Shown one piece after another: positions 14,001 through 27,340 of a stretch of 64,000 nt of DNA (position 1 is the first letter of the stretch; every line of letters starts with the position of its first letter). Source of the stretch: Numida meleagris. Its lineage: Eukaryota; Chordata; Aves; Galliformes; Numididae. Both the position numbers and the translations under genes were made by a program. Location of the stretch: NCBI RefSeq assembly GCF_002078875.1, contig NC_034411.1, positions 54,344,486 through 54,408,485 on the forward strand, in the 5' to 3' direction. The notes beneath the pieces were generated by a model. It saw only the letters and a list, made by a program, of their open reading frames with translations. It was not told the DNA's origin and did no database searches.

Positions 14001-14394
14001 TGTTTTCAAGCAACGTTTTTTGTTTTCATTTTTTATGAAAACTCAAAACCTGTCAAAGAAATGTTTTGGCCAAACTGAGAAAAATTGCTTTCATCAGTCT
14101 TTTCCAGGAGAGAAATAAATAAAGAATTCTCCAGCTGTCTTTATTAAACCACAGACATTGAATTGTGAAGGCAGGATGCTGCCAGCTCTTAGCTGGCTCC
14201 TCTCACGATGTCCCTGGGAAATAACCCTCAGCAGTGCCTGGTGTGCCCAGAGCGCTGTGTCAACACAGACTGCTCCCATGCCAACACTGCCAGTGTAGCC
14301 CCTCCTTGCAACGCAGTGGGAAGAGTTCAGTTACATTCCCAGTTTCATAGACAGAGAGTGGAGTGTTGAGACTGACAACGCTCACATTGTCACC
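8016..14394. other. Intergenic DNA, no gene recognised
   Basis: No coding exon was recognised. Around 8955-8995 the words GGGAGCCAGAAGGGACCATTAT resemble the tail of an old, diverged CR1-type LINE in reverse orientation, but the match is short. A T-rich tract lies at about 10362-10388. All open frames are short and lack domain signatures. Confidence 0.55.
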
Positions 14395-14515
14395 TTTGAA
14401 GACCTGAGGAAGCACGAGGGTTTTTCACGTGACTTGCTCAAGACCACATGGCAAGCCTGTGCCAGGGTTGAGGACCTTCTCCTCACAGTCCTGTGTGTAG
14501 CCTGAGATCAGCAGG
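14395..14515 (+). repeat. Possible ancient MIR/CORE-SINE-like remnant
   Basis: The words GTGACTTGCTCAAGACCACA, then TGGCAAGCCTGTGCCAGGG, then a run ending near AGTCCTGTGTG follow the order of the 3' half of amniote MIR-type SINEs (the GTGACTTGCCCAAGGTCACA ... GGCAGAGC ... pattern). The match is diverged and short, and the exact borders are uncertain. Such ancient copies in bird intergenic DNA are often under constraint as regulatory DNA, but that cannot be shown here. Confidence 0.35.
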
Positions 14516-16980
14516 CCTGCCATCTGTTTGCCACAGAATTAAGAACCAGGTGCAGATCCTTGCCTGGGGTCACTTCAAATGCCAGCAAAAACCGCATGGT
14601 GAGGTAGTTCATCAGGTACCTCTGTCAGCTCCCCATGCCACGGCTGGCCAGATTTGGTGCATCCTGTGAGCGTGGGTCCATGCCCAGCATGCCCCAGTTT
14701 TTGTCTCCACGGCCCCGCTTGGCTGTGCCTCCAGCATGGAGCTTACTGCCCTCTGTGCCGCAGCTGTGCTGGTGCGAGGCGCAGCACCAGCCTGCCTGCA
14801 GGTGATAAGTCTTGATCTGAAACCCACAACTTTGATCAGTGCTAGGAAAATCAAATTATGGCTATTTTATGGTACCTAGGAGAGGGCCAAGAGTTGCCAT
14901 GAAAGCTCATCTTTCATTCTGAAAAGAGCATCTAATCGCTTAGGGGTAGAATAGCAGGACAGGGAAAGTCTCAAACCTTGTCTGAAAGATGGAAAATTTA
15001 TGGCTGCAAAGGGCAGCGTATATCAAAGAGCTTTTGGCCAAGGCTCACCAATAAAGCCATTCACCTACTGGGTGATGTGAGGACAGAGCAAGATGAAAGT
15101 AAAGTTAGATCATTTCTTCCCATCACAACAAAAAGGTTGATAAAGAATATACTTGATATCAAACAGAGCTTCCTGCTGTCTCTAGTTACCTGGGAGTTTG
15201 GAGCCTGCAGTTTGAATAATGTTTCCCCTATAATAGGGTTGACAGCAGAAGTGTGGAGAGACTGATGGGCCTTCATGCAGGCTCAGCTTTTGTAGTTCAG
15301 GCTCATTCTTTATTCTCAGAGTGGAGCAAATAATAAATGTGTAAATAAATAGTTACCAATCTTCTGGCACGGTAAAATAACTAGTTGCTTTCTTGTGCTG
15401 CAAAGAATTCAATCATATTCACAGTAAAGCTGCACACAGCTAACACTGCATCGCTTGCGATGTTTCATGTGTTTTGCAAATAGCTCTGCAAAGTCATTTG
15501 CATCATTTGAGATGGAGCATGGGTAACATTAAATGTGTCTGCCAAAGGGACTACAGCAACCACAAATGCAACTCGGGAAAGTTAGGTGCTTACAGAAATA
15601 CAAATTTATGACTTATTTTGTCTGTTTGGTTTATAAAAACAAGTCTGTGCTAAATTCTGACCCAATCTGGTCCTATTAGTATGTTTATTTGTTTAATAAG
15701 AGCTCTGAGAAAATTAGAACTGGATTTCTACTAAAAGCTCTGTTTCTTTTTTGCAAAAATAATGGGATTTCTACTTGACTGCAGTGGCTGTTGTGCTCTG
15801 GGTTTACCATTTCAAGCTCTGCTGTGTTGTCTGTACATCTGGGTGATAATTTTGCCCCTTAGCTCCACAGCAAAGCAGAGAAATATTTTAAATGATTCTA
15901 ACTGGGGCTTTCTCAGTGAAACATACAACATTTAAGCCAATGATTTCAATGGCAGATGCAAGCGAAAATAATGCACAAGTACTCTGAACACATCTAGGCA
16001 AATTATTTATTTCATCAAGTGTTTTCCATTTGAACATGAGCAGGAAGTGTGCTGCTGCTGATTCCCTAACTGCTGGCACCCTGCTCCCTGTTTGTAAGCA
16101 GGCTGCGTGCACCGCACCCTTCTGCTGCCTCAGGTCAGGGCTGCGCGCTGGAAAAGCACCCTCATCGAGTACATGGCAATTTGCAGAGAGCAGTAAATGA
16201 GATAAAATGGGTGTTTTTAAGGAGGCACCCAGGGAGATGAGAGTGAGTACGCCCTGCGAGGCTCTCCTAAATTAAAGCATAATCTCTGGGGCAGATCCTT
16301 AGAGACGACGCGGTACCATTATTCCCCTCAGCTTGGGGCTTCAAAGGCACTTTTTTTCTTTTTTCTCTTCACTGAGGAACTTGTTCTCAGGCATCTTGAA
16401 ATGAGGGGCAGCTGAATTTTTGCTTTTTCAACAAGTCATTCAAATGACAGCTGATTCTAAAATGTAACGGCACTGGCAAAAAAAATTAACAAATCTCTTC
16501 TTCAGTAAATGTTTTCCTTTTTAGACAGAACAAAATGCAAACAGTGAAAGTTGAAATAGTTTCTGTAAGATTTTTCCTATTTTTACCCACAGCCATGCTG
16601 TTTACCTGAAACTCCTTTGTGAAAACGGAGCTATTTATTGTTTCAGTTTTACTCTTGTACAAAAACTTCAGTATAAAACTGTGCAAATTATGACTGAAAT
16701 GACCTAAAAAGGAGGAGAGACATTTTAAACTCAGTTGTGCCACACAATACTTGTTCTAACTAATTTGTACAACACAGTTGAAAATGATGCGGATCCAAAT
16801 TTTTGAAGATGGGATGTTCTTTATATCCTGGTGCTACGGAGATGCCTCTCAGTCTCCCAAGGGCAGCAGCACGTGTGAAGCCAGTGCTCTGAGAAGGCAA
16901 TGCAGAATGGCTGGCTGCAGCTTTATGTGGCAGTCCAGCGTGGTGTTAGCAGCATCCTGGACATCAAACAGCTGAAGCCC
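14516..16980. other. Intergenic DNA, no gene recognised
   Basis: No exon-like frame, transposon or RNA gene was recognised. Composition is AT-leaning with a few T-rich runs, for example near 16350-16370. Several parts (about 15330-15700 and 16440-16720) have the non-repetitive, AT-rich texture common around developmental genes, but nothing stronger can be said. Confidence 0.55.
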
Positions 16981-17280
16981 ACGCTTAAACAGTGTTAGCG
17001 AAGTAGTGCTAAATAGGTGCGTTGGCACTTCATTAATTAGTAAATTAATGCCTTTAGCAAATAGCCTGCCTGCACGCTTAGTGTCTGTTTCTGTCCGCAA
17101 ATATTTCCAGGCAATATTAGCAGCTAGTGGCATAAATACAATTAAAATGGGTGCAGATTTGGCTGCTCGTGTTAGCAGCAATTAAGGAAATGAGGAAAAA
17201 TCTTCGTAAAGTGTCAGTGTGTCACTGCTAACCCTGCGTGCAGTAGTGTCATTAGCTGCCATGATGCTGATCTCTTTATG
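16981..17280. promoter_or_regulatory. Candidate distal enhancer with palindromic homeodomain site
   Basis: At 17031-17050 there is a perfect inverted repeat: CATTAATT, spacer AGTA, then AATTAATG. Each arm carries a TAATT homeodomain core, so it could bind two homeodomain proteins head to head. The surrounding sequence is repeat-free with further ATTA cores (for example CAATTAAAATGG and GCAATTAAGG) and many GCTAAT/TTAGC words. This texture is typical of vertebrate developmental enhancers. Without alignments the call is inference. Confidence 0.3.
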
Positions 17281-19584
17281 AAGAGCCTGTGTTGAAGATG
17301 CCATTTTTGTTTAAACTCATCTCTCCAGCACAAGAGCCACCAAGTCTCTGACTTCCCGGGCAGAGGCTGACACCCGGTCTTTGTCTCTGCAAGTGCATCC
17401 AAGCGCAGCAGCACTGCGCACATTGCTCTTTGCTAGGCAGTGACAACTGCGGCCAGCAACTGTCCCAGGACTGCATCCTTTTGCAAGTGAGAGTTTTACC
17501 AGGGGGTTATAAAGTTCATATTCTAAGCCAGACTTTAATGCATTAGACTACAGAAGTGAAAGTGGATAAAAACCTGTTTTATTGTACTGAGTAATTTTTC
17601 CATTCTTTGCAGCAGAGAAGAGGGAAGTACCACCACACTGACATAGAAGACAGCCCCTGACAGAGCTGCAATGCTGATGAGAGCTGGAGTGAGATGCTGG
17701 GAGGTACTGAAAAATCTGCTTGTCGGGAAACAGCTAATGATCACGATGGAGCTAGGACAGCTCCTTGTCTGCAGAGAGACTCCCCATCTCTGATAACACA
17801 CATGCTCAGTCTGCTTCCCTTGCCTTTAAACACTACCCAAAACCAGAAGTGAGCATTTCAGTTACAGCAGCAGATCTCTTTGCATCAGTTTCCTACATGT
17901 CCACGTATACGGTCTGAGAAGTGCAGTCTGATTTTGGGCTGTTTGAAGCAGAGGCCCAGATGCAGGATTTCTTACCTTTGTCACAGGAGGTCATCTTCTC
18001 CCCAGCAAGAATCCTGCAAAGTTTCTTCCAGGCTCCAGTTTGTTTCAAATATAATTCTTTGACTAGAATTTCACACAAAAATCATTGCTGTTCTCCCTCC
18101 ACCTGAGCAGCTGGGAACTCAAAGGCACATAGGCACAATGGCACTACAGAGAAGAAGAGCTATTTAAGGGATTTGTTCCAATTTCTGTTTAATATAGATG
18201 TGCTGCCACAACATCATGCTGACAGGTGAATGCTGGTGGAAGGGTCTGCAGCCCCTGCTTCCCTTTGCAGTGCCGTGTGGCCTGTGAAGCTCCAGCAGAG
18301 ACCTGGGCAGGATCCAGAAGCCCTTTCTTGTTCCTCTCTGTGCCAGAAAACCCACTAAGCACAAGCTACACTCTCAGGGTCTGCTTCCTAAATCTGTCAG
18401 ACAAGTCTGCACCTAATTCGCTGATTCCTCAAAACTATAGAAGGAGCCCAGGGAAGATGTTAGGGAAAGCACTGAGGGAGCCCTCCCTGCTGGCAGTGAT
18501 GCCTAGCTGGGGCTGCAGGGAGGACCAGGTGAAGTGGGTCCTTCCCACCCATGCAGCACCCCAGTGCCTGCCCACCCGTGAGCATGTCTCAAAGCAAGAG
18601 TGGTGAAACTGAATGAGAGATTTAGGGTCTCGCTGAGTTGGAGCCTCAGTCCAAAGTCTTTTATTTCTAATTGTTAATAGCAGTAAAATGATAGTTTTGC
18701 TGTTTATTCATTCAGCAAGAAATGAATGCCTTAGAACAAAGATGACAAACAGTTTCCAAACCTTTACTAACAATTTATGTATTTTAACTGGAAGGAACAG
18801 GTTAAAAAAATATTATTTAACAACCCTAACTCCATCACATATCTTAAAGCATATGCTTTATGCATACTTTTTTACATATTATTTTCACGCTCAACATAGC
18901 ATGAATATTCTGTAAAAATCATATTATTGTAATTAGAGGAAATCATGACTACTCCAGAGATATGAAAGATGAACTGCCTTCTATAGCCTGTGAAAGATAT
19001 TTTCCTGCATAGCCTTTTAGAGGAGCTAAGCAGTTAAAACATGAGATGCTGTCTGCCTTTCCAAAAGTACACAAAATCAGTTTATTGTCAACACATGTCA
19101 ATATATTTACTTGCACTGAGGAAATGGCTTCTGTTGATTGTTTTCAACTGGGCTGATGCCTGTATGCCAGATTTGCAAATCAAATGTTACCACTACTGTT
19201 TTTCTGGCAAAAGAAATCAGAGCTGTAACTGGAATACCGAAAATTGTCTGTCTTTCACAGTCACCTGACAGCACTTACAGGCACAGGTATGAGATTGCGG
19301 CCTTTATTATTCTAAAGCATCAGTGGTGAAATTCAGGCTTTTCTCCACTGTCGTGTCTTCTGCAGACATTTCTGGAGGCTGAAGGACAGACTTAGGGAAA
19401 GCCTTCCCAGCCGACCGAGCCTTTTGGATATGAACTGTCCTAAGATGTTTTTAGCAATAGGGAAACAGTAAGAGAGCACCAAACTCAGGAGAATTTCCAA
19501 GCATAAATTTAGGGGAGTTGTACCTTATTGTAAATGTAGGCAACGCATGCTTCTACCAGGTCAAGACTCCTGGATTGGAGCTGT
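17281..19584. other. Intergenic DNA, no gene recognised
   Basis: Open frames are short, the longest being a 126-codon + frame at 18226-18606. It lacks a recognisable domain and lies in moderately GC-rich DNA. No transposon tail or RNA gene was recognised. Confidence 0.55.
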
Positions 19585-19770
19585 GCTGGTTTTAAGGGAT
19601 TCCCAGAGGTCATTTTGACCAACCTTCCACTCAAAGCAGGACCATCTTCAGTCAGGCAAGGCAGTCATGCACTCATCAGACTAGATGTAATTCTCAATAC
19701 ACCTCATCCATAAGTGTCCAGCCCCTGCTGTGTCTTTGTGAATGTTTCCATTTGCCTTTCTCCACGACAT
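19585..19770 (-). repeat. Old CR1 LINE fragment (minus orientation)
   Basis: The words AGAGGTCATTTTGACCAACC, then CCACTCAAAGCAGGACCATC, follow the reverse-complemented 3' UTR of CR1 elements (GGAGGTCATCTGGTCCAACC ... CTCAAGCAGGGCCA). The copy is much more diverged than the CR1 insertions inside IFNGR1, so it is probably older. Borders are approximate. Confidence 0.5.
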
Positions 19771-22700
19771 CCAATCCACCAGCTCATGGTTTGGAAGAGG
19801 AGAAAGAACAGTGGCAGGCACCAGCAATACTGAAGCTTGACTACCTCGAACCAGAGGGATTCAACATCAAAAATGAGAGGCACAAGGCCTCTCTATTCAT
19901 TGCCTTTTCCCATTAGCAAACCTTAAAACAATTAGCCTCTGCTCTTTCCAGAAAAACAAGATTTCTCACTTCAGTCTTCAAGTTCAGTGGAAGCTCCGGA
20001 AGATTTTTCATTACTGCCACCTGATTCAAATTTCCTCATGAGTGCAGAGATGGCACACATTTTTTCTGCCATTATCGCTCCCATCTTGAGCACTTTCTGC
20101 AGTGTAATTTGTTCACCTTCACACGTGGTACAAGCACAGCACAGTTTCCATTTAAATGTGTACACATCCATGCAAGTTGTATTTAAGTACTAGGAGAATG
20201 ATTTGCAAAGCAGAATGAAAAAAATACGAATAATTTTGTATATGGTTTATGAAATTCCTTACAAATACTTTGTTACTTTGCATCTACAGAATTACTCATA
20301 AAGTTTGGAAGCACTGAGCTTTTAATAACACAAATGAGTTCAACCCCTTTGGATTCTCTGGGCCTTTCCCGCAGGAAGGCGATGGTCCACATTCAGGGCT
20401 CTAGCTTGTTACAGCAACCAAGTCTGGAAAACAGCATGTGGAATCAGTCAGTACCAGTGTCTAGAAGAAGAATAGGCTCAGCCTTGAATGTTCATGTTGG
20501 ATATTGTCTGAAAAGTTGCCCATCATGTTACTGCTTGGAAGCTGTGGCAGTCGGAGATGACACGCTCCGGCTTCCCTATTAGCCCCCCTGCGCCGCGAGG
20601 ACAAAGGCAGCGGCAGGCTCCCAGCCAAGCACATACATTTGCAAACTGCCGCCAGTCAGTTCCCAAGGCCAGGGGCTGGATGCCATTGACAAAGAGATGT
20701 GAACCGCAGGCTCGGCCTGCTCCGATCTCCCTGCCGCGTGAGTGGCGCTTCTCATGGAGATCCACTGGGCCTGCTCCGTCCCTCCCAGCCGGCAGTGGGC
20801 TGCCCAGGGCTGCCTCTTACTGCTCAGGTTTTCAACCAGACTGCTCTACTCAGCACCGCGGTGTCACATAGACCTCAGCAGCATCCCCTTACACCGTGGG
20901 TTAATGTGCAGGTATCTATCTGCCAGCACACGCAGCATTCCTTTCTTTAATCCACAGTGTGGATCACCGGCTTCATGAATTTGCTGTTCTCCATCAGTAG
21001 AGCCGAAGGGCAATTCTCTATGAACTGCAGTTTCCTCTTGGAAATTCCCAGCGCCCAAGCCTGCACTCCTGTCATGCTGTGATCCCAAATCTTCACACTT
21101 CCTAACAGCCCACATACATACCCCTCACTAAATACCTTTGACGATACTCCCAAGATCCAACAAGAATATGAGCATCTCAGGAACAATCTGTGCTAATGAG
21201 GGCGGCCTCAGTGTTCACAGGAGGGTGGGGAAACCCGTGTGACACAGGAGACAGCAAGCCTGGAGCAGACTGTACTTTGGGGATTCTCACTAGCCAGCAA
21301 GAGAACATCACACCTTCTTTTGCCAGTTAAATTAGCGCTCTAAGTTGAGGCAGGCCAAATTTCAGCTTGTGATAAGGTGAATTATCTGGGCCTCAGCACA
21401 GCCTGTGTGGCAAGACAGCCCTGCCTGTCCCGGGGAGGTGCTCAGCGTGATGTGGACTTCCCTTCTCATTCCAGCACAGACACTACCTCCCAGGTGGCTT
21501 TTCACTAGCAATTTGCCAGTTAGTTGGGAGGCAAATGCTAGGACCTGCCATGCATGCTTGGTCTTACCACGCAGGAGCTGCCTTGGGAGCAGAGGAGCTG
21601 CGACAGTGTACCTGAAATAAGCTGGAGACAGGAAGGTCCTTATTATTTGGAGGCTGAAAACACTAACCCAGCTTGGAAGTTTCATTATTAATAGCAGGAT
21701 TTCCCTTCTCATCCTGTGATCTTGGCCTGGCAGGGTCTTATGTGTGATTTTATCCACACATCTGAAAATGTGGGAAAAATCATCCCAGATTGCAGCTAAT
21801 CTCAAGCCGAGAACTTCCAGACAGTGATTCCTGCAATAAGCACCTTCAGGGCAGTGGCAACTCCCTTGTATTTCTGTATCTGGTTACAGAGCGGCGGCCT
21901 GCAATGCTCCTGCCCCTCTGGTCAGCATCCAGGCAATGCCAACACACTACTTTCAAAATGCATGAGTGATGCTCAGTCTGGTGCAGCAGCAAGGGATTTC
22001 TCTTTTTTCCTTCTTGCAGAAGTGGAGTGTGATGGTCGAAGTCTTCAAACCTCATAAACACTAGAGCTGAGGACTCTGCTGGCTTTGATATTCTACATGT
22101 ATCTGCAAGACGAAGTAACGTCAGGAATTAAATCCCACTATGGAAAAATCTGCCAGTTCATTATTGTAGGTTTACTTAAGAGAATGTATGTCAAACAATC
22201 AGAGTGATTTTTTCCAGCAGACTTTTATTCTATTCTTTCCCTGATGTGACAGGCTGAGGACTTGAGCACATTTAGGAAAGAACACTGGATCCCAGGAATA
22301 CAGGCTGAAAGATCACTGCGTTACTGTCACCCCCCACCATGAAAGAGTGCACAGCAGAGGTGCAGACCATCATCACCACCCTCAGTTTGCTCTCAGAGTC
22401 ACATCTTTAGGACTACAGCACTGATAGAAGCAGAGTAGTCAGTAGTCAGCTTATCTGTGAACACATAGCAAACATTATATTTTTGATCCTCCTCCTCGTT
22501 TTTCCCTCTGCATAACTCTTTCTCCTCTTCAGCAGTAACTCAGAGTGTATAACTCTGACTACAGTACATATCACCCGTTCAAAAACATTTTTCCTGTTCA
22601 TCTAGCTTTTAGCCAAGGGCTTCACAATCTTCTTTCTGAGATTAAAGCCAAAACTTAGCTCAAAGCAGTGGCAATGATTCTATTCTTGAGTCAAACATAC

Positions 22701-25700
22701 ATCAACCAGAAAAAGCAACAAATATGCGTTGCATTGGGCATTGCATTTGGAGCCCAGAAGAATTACTATTGTTGTCATAACTGGGAGAAAAATCCCACAA
22801 AGCTGAATATGCGCACACACAAGCTAATACACTACACACACAAACACAGATTTTTATGAGCAGTGCCATCAGCGAGAAGATTGTTTATAGCTGCCAGTAA
22901 TTTATAGCTTTTAAATGTAATGTTGGAATGCAAATAACTTTCCCTATTCCCTTCCTTCTGTGACCTGCTCATGAATAAGGCTGAAAGGAGCCCGAGCAGG
23001 AGACACAACCAGGGAGGAAGAGGAGACGTAGAATGAATCAGCCTGCCCCCGCTTTCTCCCAGCTCCTGGAAATGTCACTGGCTGTCCATGGGATCAGTTC
23101 CCAGCTCAGCATGAGGACGTGGTGCACAGCTATGTGTGACATAACACTTAGCAGCTCCCATCCCCGGCAGCCGAGCAGGAATACTGCTCTGTCTACCATG
23201 AGCAAAAATGTATGAAATGGCATTAGGCAAGAACAAGCTTTCTGCTGGCTTGCAGCAGGAAACTGAGGTTTTTCCTTTCCCTGTGAATGATGATCCTAAC
23301 TCTTTTCTCCTACCTTTTTACATCAGTAGGGAAGGATGAGATATTTAAAACTGTTGTTCTGTGCCTTCAGTGCCACTCAGTATCAGAACTACTGAAGTCA
23401 TTTTTGTCACTGTTTAGTGATGATGCAGTTCATTGGTACTATTGGGAAATGTGCTTGCTCTTTTTGCAATTACAGTCTGATGAAACAACTTTCTAAGTGG
23501 TCACTTACAGACAGCAGCCTTTGTCCAACCTGCAGAAAAGAAATAAATGAAACCAATTACTCTGTATTCTAACCTCTACTCAGGCTTGACAGTGAAGTCT
23601 TAGAGGAAGATATTTAAAATAATACAAAGGTCAGCAAGTTACTGCAGAGTTCATACTCACAGGGTTAACAAAAAAACTTGTATACAGAGCTTCTTAGCTC
23701 CCTTCTCTTGTGTTTTCACAGCTTTTCTTCTCCTTCTGATGGCAGGGATTTCTATTTATTATTATGTATGGTTAAGTTATGGCTCCAAAAATATTTGGGG
23801 GATCTGCAGATGAAAAGTCAAGGTCTAGCCTGTCAGGTATTTGTGAATCCACACTGAAAAAGTGTCTGCCTCACCTCTCACACTGTTGAATAACAAACAG
23901 AAACAAAAATTTTATGGTACCAGGCAGCTGTGAATAAAGCTATCAGACTGATCCCAAGCAAAAACAGAAACAGTTTGTTTGGCAAAAACTTGAGTCATCA
24001 GCATCTTAGAGAAATAATAAAGAACTCTGGGCCACTAATTGCATGGAAAAAAAAAAAAAGGTAACGTGTTTCTAAATGCTTAAATAGAATAATATAATGA
24101 ACTTCATTTAAAGGCCATGGAAACCTTGGGAGTTATTTTGGTGGGCAGAACACAGGGGTCAACTTTTTCAGCTTCTTGCCACCACCTCTGCAGGCAAGAA
24201 AATCCCACCAGATTTAGAAGGGGAAGCTGAGGTTTCATGTGCTCACGTCATCGCTGCGTGGGAGTTTTGAAGAAAAGTATTAATATCACAGGAACTGCAA
24301 AGCAAACGAGTGGCAGCTGGGCTCTGAAGGGCATGGGGAAGGATGTCAAAGTCTGAAGAGAGACACAGATTTCACAATCATTGAGTAATTTTGCAAATCT
24401 ACAGGGCAACACAGTATTTGTAATGCACATCAATACACACGCATATAAGCTGGCAGAAGCAATCTCATGCTAGAGCTGCAAAAAGTCAGCTTTGGTCTGA
24501 GGAGCTTTGTTTTTGTCACGTGGATAGATAACTAACATTTTTGTTTTTCAGATTGTTGCTACATAGAGATAACAAGTCTGGGGTTTTCAGCAGTTTTAAT
24601 GATCTGAGATACCGACGATAAACTCAATTCCCTAACACAGATTAGCAGAAAACTAATTGGGTTTGGTTAACTGAAAACCTCTGCAGGAGACATTTTTTCA
24701 GATAAGATTTTCAAGACCATTATCGTTTAAAAAATGATCATTAAAAAAAACTGGAAAACAAATAAATAAACTGATAATTTTTCATCCGGAAACTTTTAAC
24801 ATTTTCCTACCAGTTAGAATTTGTTCATTAGACATAATTTTCAATTTCCTCATATTTTGTAATTTTCTTTAGGTGAGGGAATGTTTTTAAAGTTATCGCA
24901 ATCAAAGCAAAACTTGTCTCTTGGGAGAAGGTCTCCCTCAGGTTGCTCTCCCAGAAGTGTGGCTTTACCCACCACCACCGAGGCTGTTGTCCCTGCAGTC
25001 ACGGATTATGTGGGTTGCTTTGTGCCTGGGATATCAGTCTCAGAATCTTTCCTTGGAGGGCTTCATCAGTCCCATTGTATTGTGAATGCAGGTTTTGTTG
25101 CTGGCTGCACCAGTGGATTCGGGGTTACAGCCTTAGACCAATCCCTCATCTTACTTGAGGAAAGAAGATGTGTCTGTCATCTTTGGTGGGTCAGTCTGCT
25201 TTGCAAGGGGGCTTTGGTAAAATGCAGTCCTGCTCCTGAGCAGTGACAATCTGGACTCTAATCCCAGCATAGGTACAATAACAATAACACTGAGGAGTCA
25301 TGGCACAGGGTTTTCCACTGTGCCTTGACAGATTTAGGCAACTTTCATGCCTCTGTCTCACAGCCCTGTCCATCCTTTCAAAGCAGCACAAGATGAAGAA
25401 GCACCATAAGATTTTGTATACAAGTGAGCCTATCCACAACATTTCACATGCCATACACCGTGAAGCAGCAGCCAGAGTAGGCATTCTAGGAATGCCATGC
25501 CTCAGTGTTGGCCTCCTCCAGACACATTTATCCTCTGCCAAAATCAATGCATGCTTGCTCCTCTGAGTGCCAGGGGGTGCTCTGGGCTGCAGGGTCCTGG
25601 TGGCATATCTCCATGAGCAGCCATGGGCCTGCCCTTCCCTGGGAATCCCTGTGCTGCGTATTCCTCCCCTCCACACTCACACTGATGTGAAAAGCCAAAG

Positions 25701-26989
25701 AAGGGTTTTTGCCTTTTTGAGACACTTCCCAGTTTTTAATTCATTAATCCTTCTGCTTCCAGAGAGCAGTAACCCCAGGCTGCTGTTCCTGCTGGAGAGA
25801 GGAGGGAGCAGCTCATTGTGTGCTGCTGAATGCCAGGCTGCTTCACTGTGCAGTAGGTATCTACAACATGAACTAGAATTCACTGTATGCATCTCTTTGC
25901 CTTCCACATCTGAGAGTGACTCTGATGAAGTGGAAGTGAAGTTTTTGTGTATTTACAGTACTCATCAATTCATTAATTCATTAAAGTTGCGTTTTATTGA
26001 ACATCAAGTACATTCTATCTAGCAAATAAAAAAATTAGTGCAACAATTATCTTGAAAAATGCTGTTATGCAGTTCATTTGGATAATTTAAAGCTGTTACC
26101 ATTTTATAAAAGAGCCAAATTACCAGATTCATAGTAGAAACAATCCTAAATTATAGTTAATAAAGTTTCTGCAACAACAGCTCTCTGAAAAGTGACTGCA
26201 CTTTTATGGAAGTTTGGGTTTGTCTCCACTTAAAATATGATCAAATTCAAAGTGTCCTTATTTGTTTAGACCCGTACTTCTTGGAAATATTTCAGATTCT
26301 TCAGCTACTCGACTTTCAAACTCCTTGTAAAATCAGCACAACGCTAAAGTTACAAATACTGGCACACTTTCAGACATGTCATGTATCAGAAAATATTTTC
26401 CTGGAGAAACAGAGAGCATGCAGACTGGGGTTGGACTGAGATGGCAGAAAGGAGCTAAATAAACCAAATGAAGTGTGTCATTTGCCACAGTGGAAACTCT
26501 AAATATACATTTGCCCATTTTTAATTACACGGAGAGTAGAAAGCGTGACATTTAGCAAAGACAAATTAAGTTTCAGATGGAAAGCATCACTGAGGTCAAG
26601 ATGTAGCTGAAGAAAAAGATGATGTAATTAAATATTGCCAGTTGCATTACTAAGACTCACATTTATGGGAGCTGTTTGAGACCTTTCCCAGAAAGGAGCA
26701 AAATTTGGCATTTTTCCTGAATATCTTTGCGTGAAAGATTTTCAGATCTCTATAAAATCTGTGGAAGTCTCCATTTTGATGTATTTCTGCACAGCACCAT
26801 GAGCTGCTGTACACTCGAAGCGCTGCAAGGTACCGTGATCCTACTTTGTAGTAATGAGGCACATTTACAGAAATATTCAAGACAGGGTCCCCCACTGTCA
26901 GCAGAATAAGGTGCAGATTGTTAGCTCTTCAGTGTTCAAAACTACTTCAAATTCCCTGAGAAAAGTAAATGAATCACTCCTAAGCAGAA
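19771..26989. other. Intergenic DNA, no gene recognised
   Basis: No supported gene. Slightly GC-rich patches occur at about 20560-20860, with open frames in several phases that look like composition effects. An A13 run is at 24047-24059. Near 22885-22920 the word TTATAGCT occurs twice within about 25 bp. The overlapping frames at 25191-25676 (minus, 161 codons) and 25567-26022 (plus, 151 codons) show no domain. Confidence 0.55.
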
Positions 26990-27340
26990 AATAATATCAG
27001 TCCAACAAGAAATATATGTGAGCACATAATTATGCAGCAATTGCTGTTGAAAGGTATTTCGTTTTGCACCGAGCAATTTTTAATTGTAAATTTCGTAGCA
27101 ACTTTAAACAGTAATTTTGCATATTCAGAATGACAGGATTCCATGTGCATTTTGAAGCTAGTTTCAAGCTGCCTCTTGCCGTTAACAGACAAATAGAAGT
27201 AGCTTCATTCCTGCTCAGCATTTCAAGCCGTATTCACCATTCCAATAAACGCTATTAAATAACAACTGCCGCAATCCCTCTGGAGTTGCCCGGAGAATTG
27301 CAGACTGCAATTGCAGCATCACTTTTGCATTCTGTTTCAA
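26990..27340. promoter_or_regulatory. Candidate conserved non-coding block
   Basis: This is repeat-free, AT-rich sequence with a high density of ATTA/TAAT and octamer-like words (ATTTTTAATTG, TTTTGCATATTC, CCAATAAACGC) plus a GCAATTGC/TGCAATTGCAGC pair. The texture resembles ancient vertebrate enhancers. It may simply be ordinary intergenic DNA; only a cross-species alignment can decide. Confidence 0.2.
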
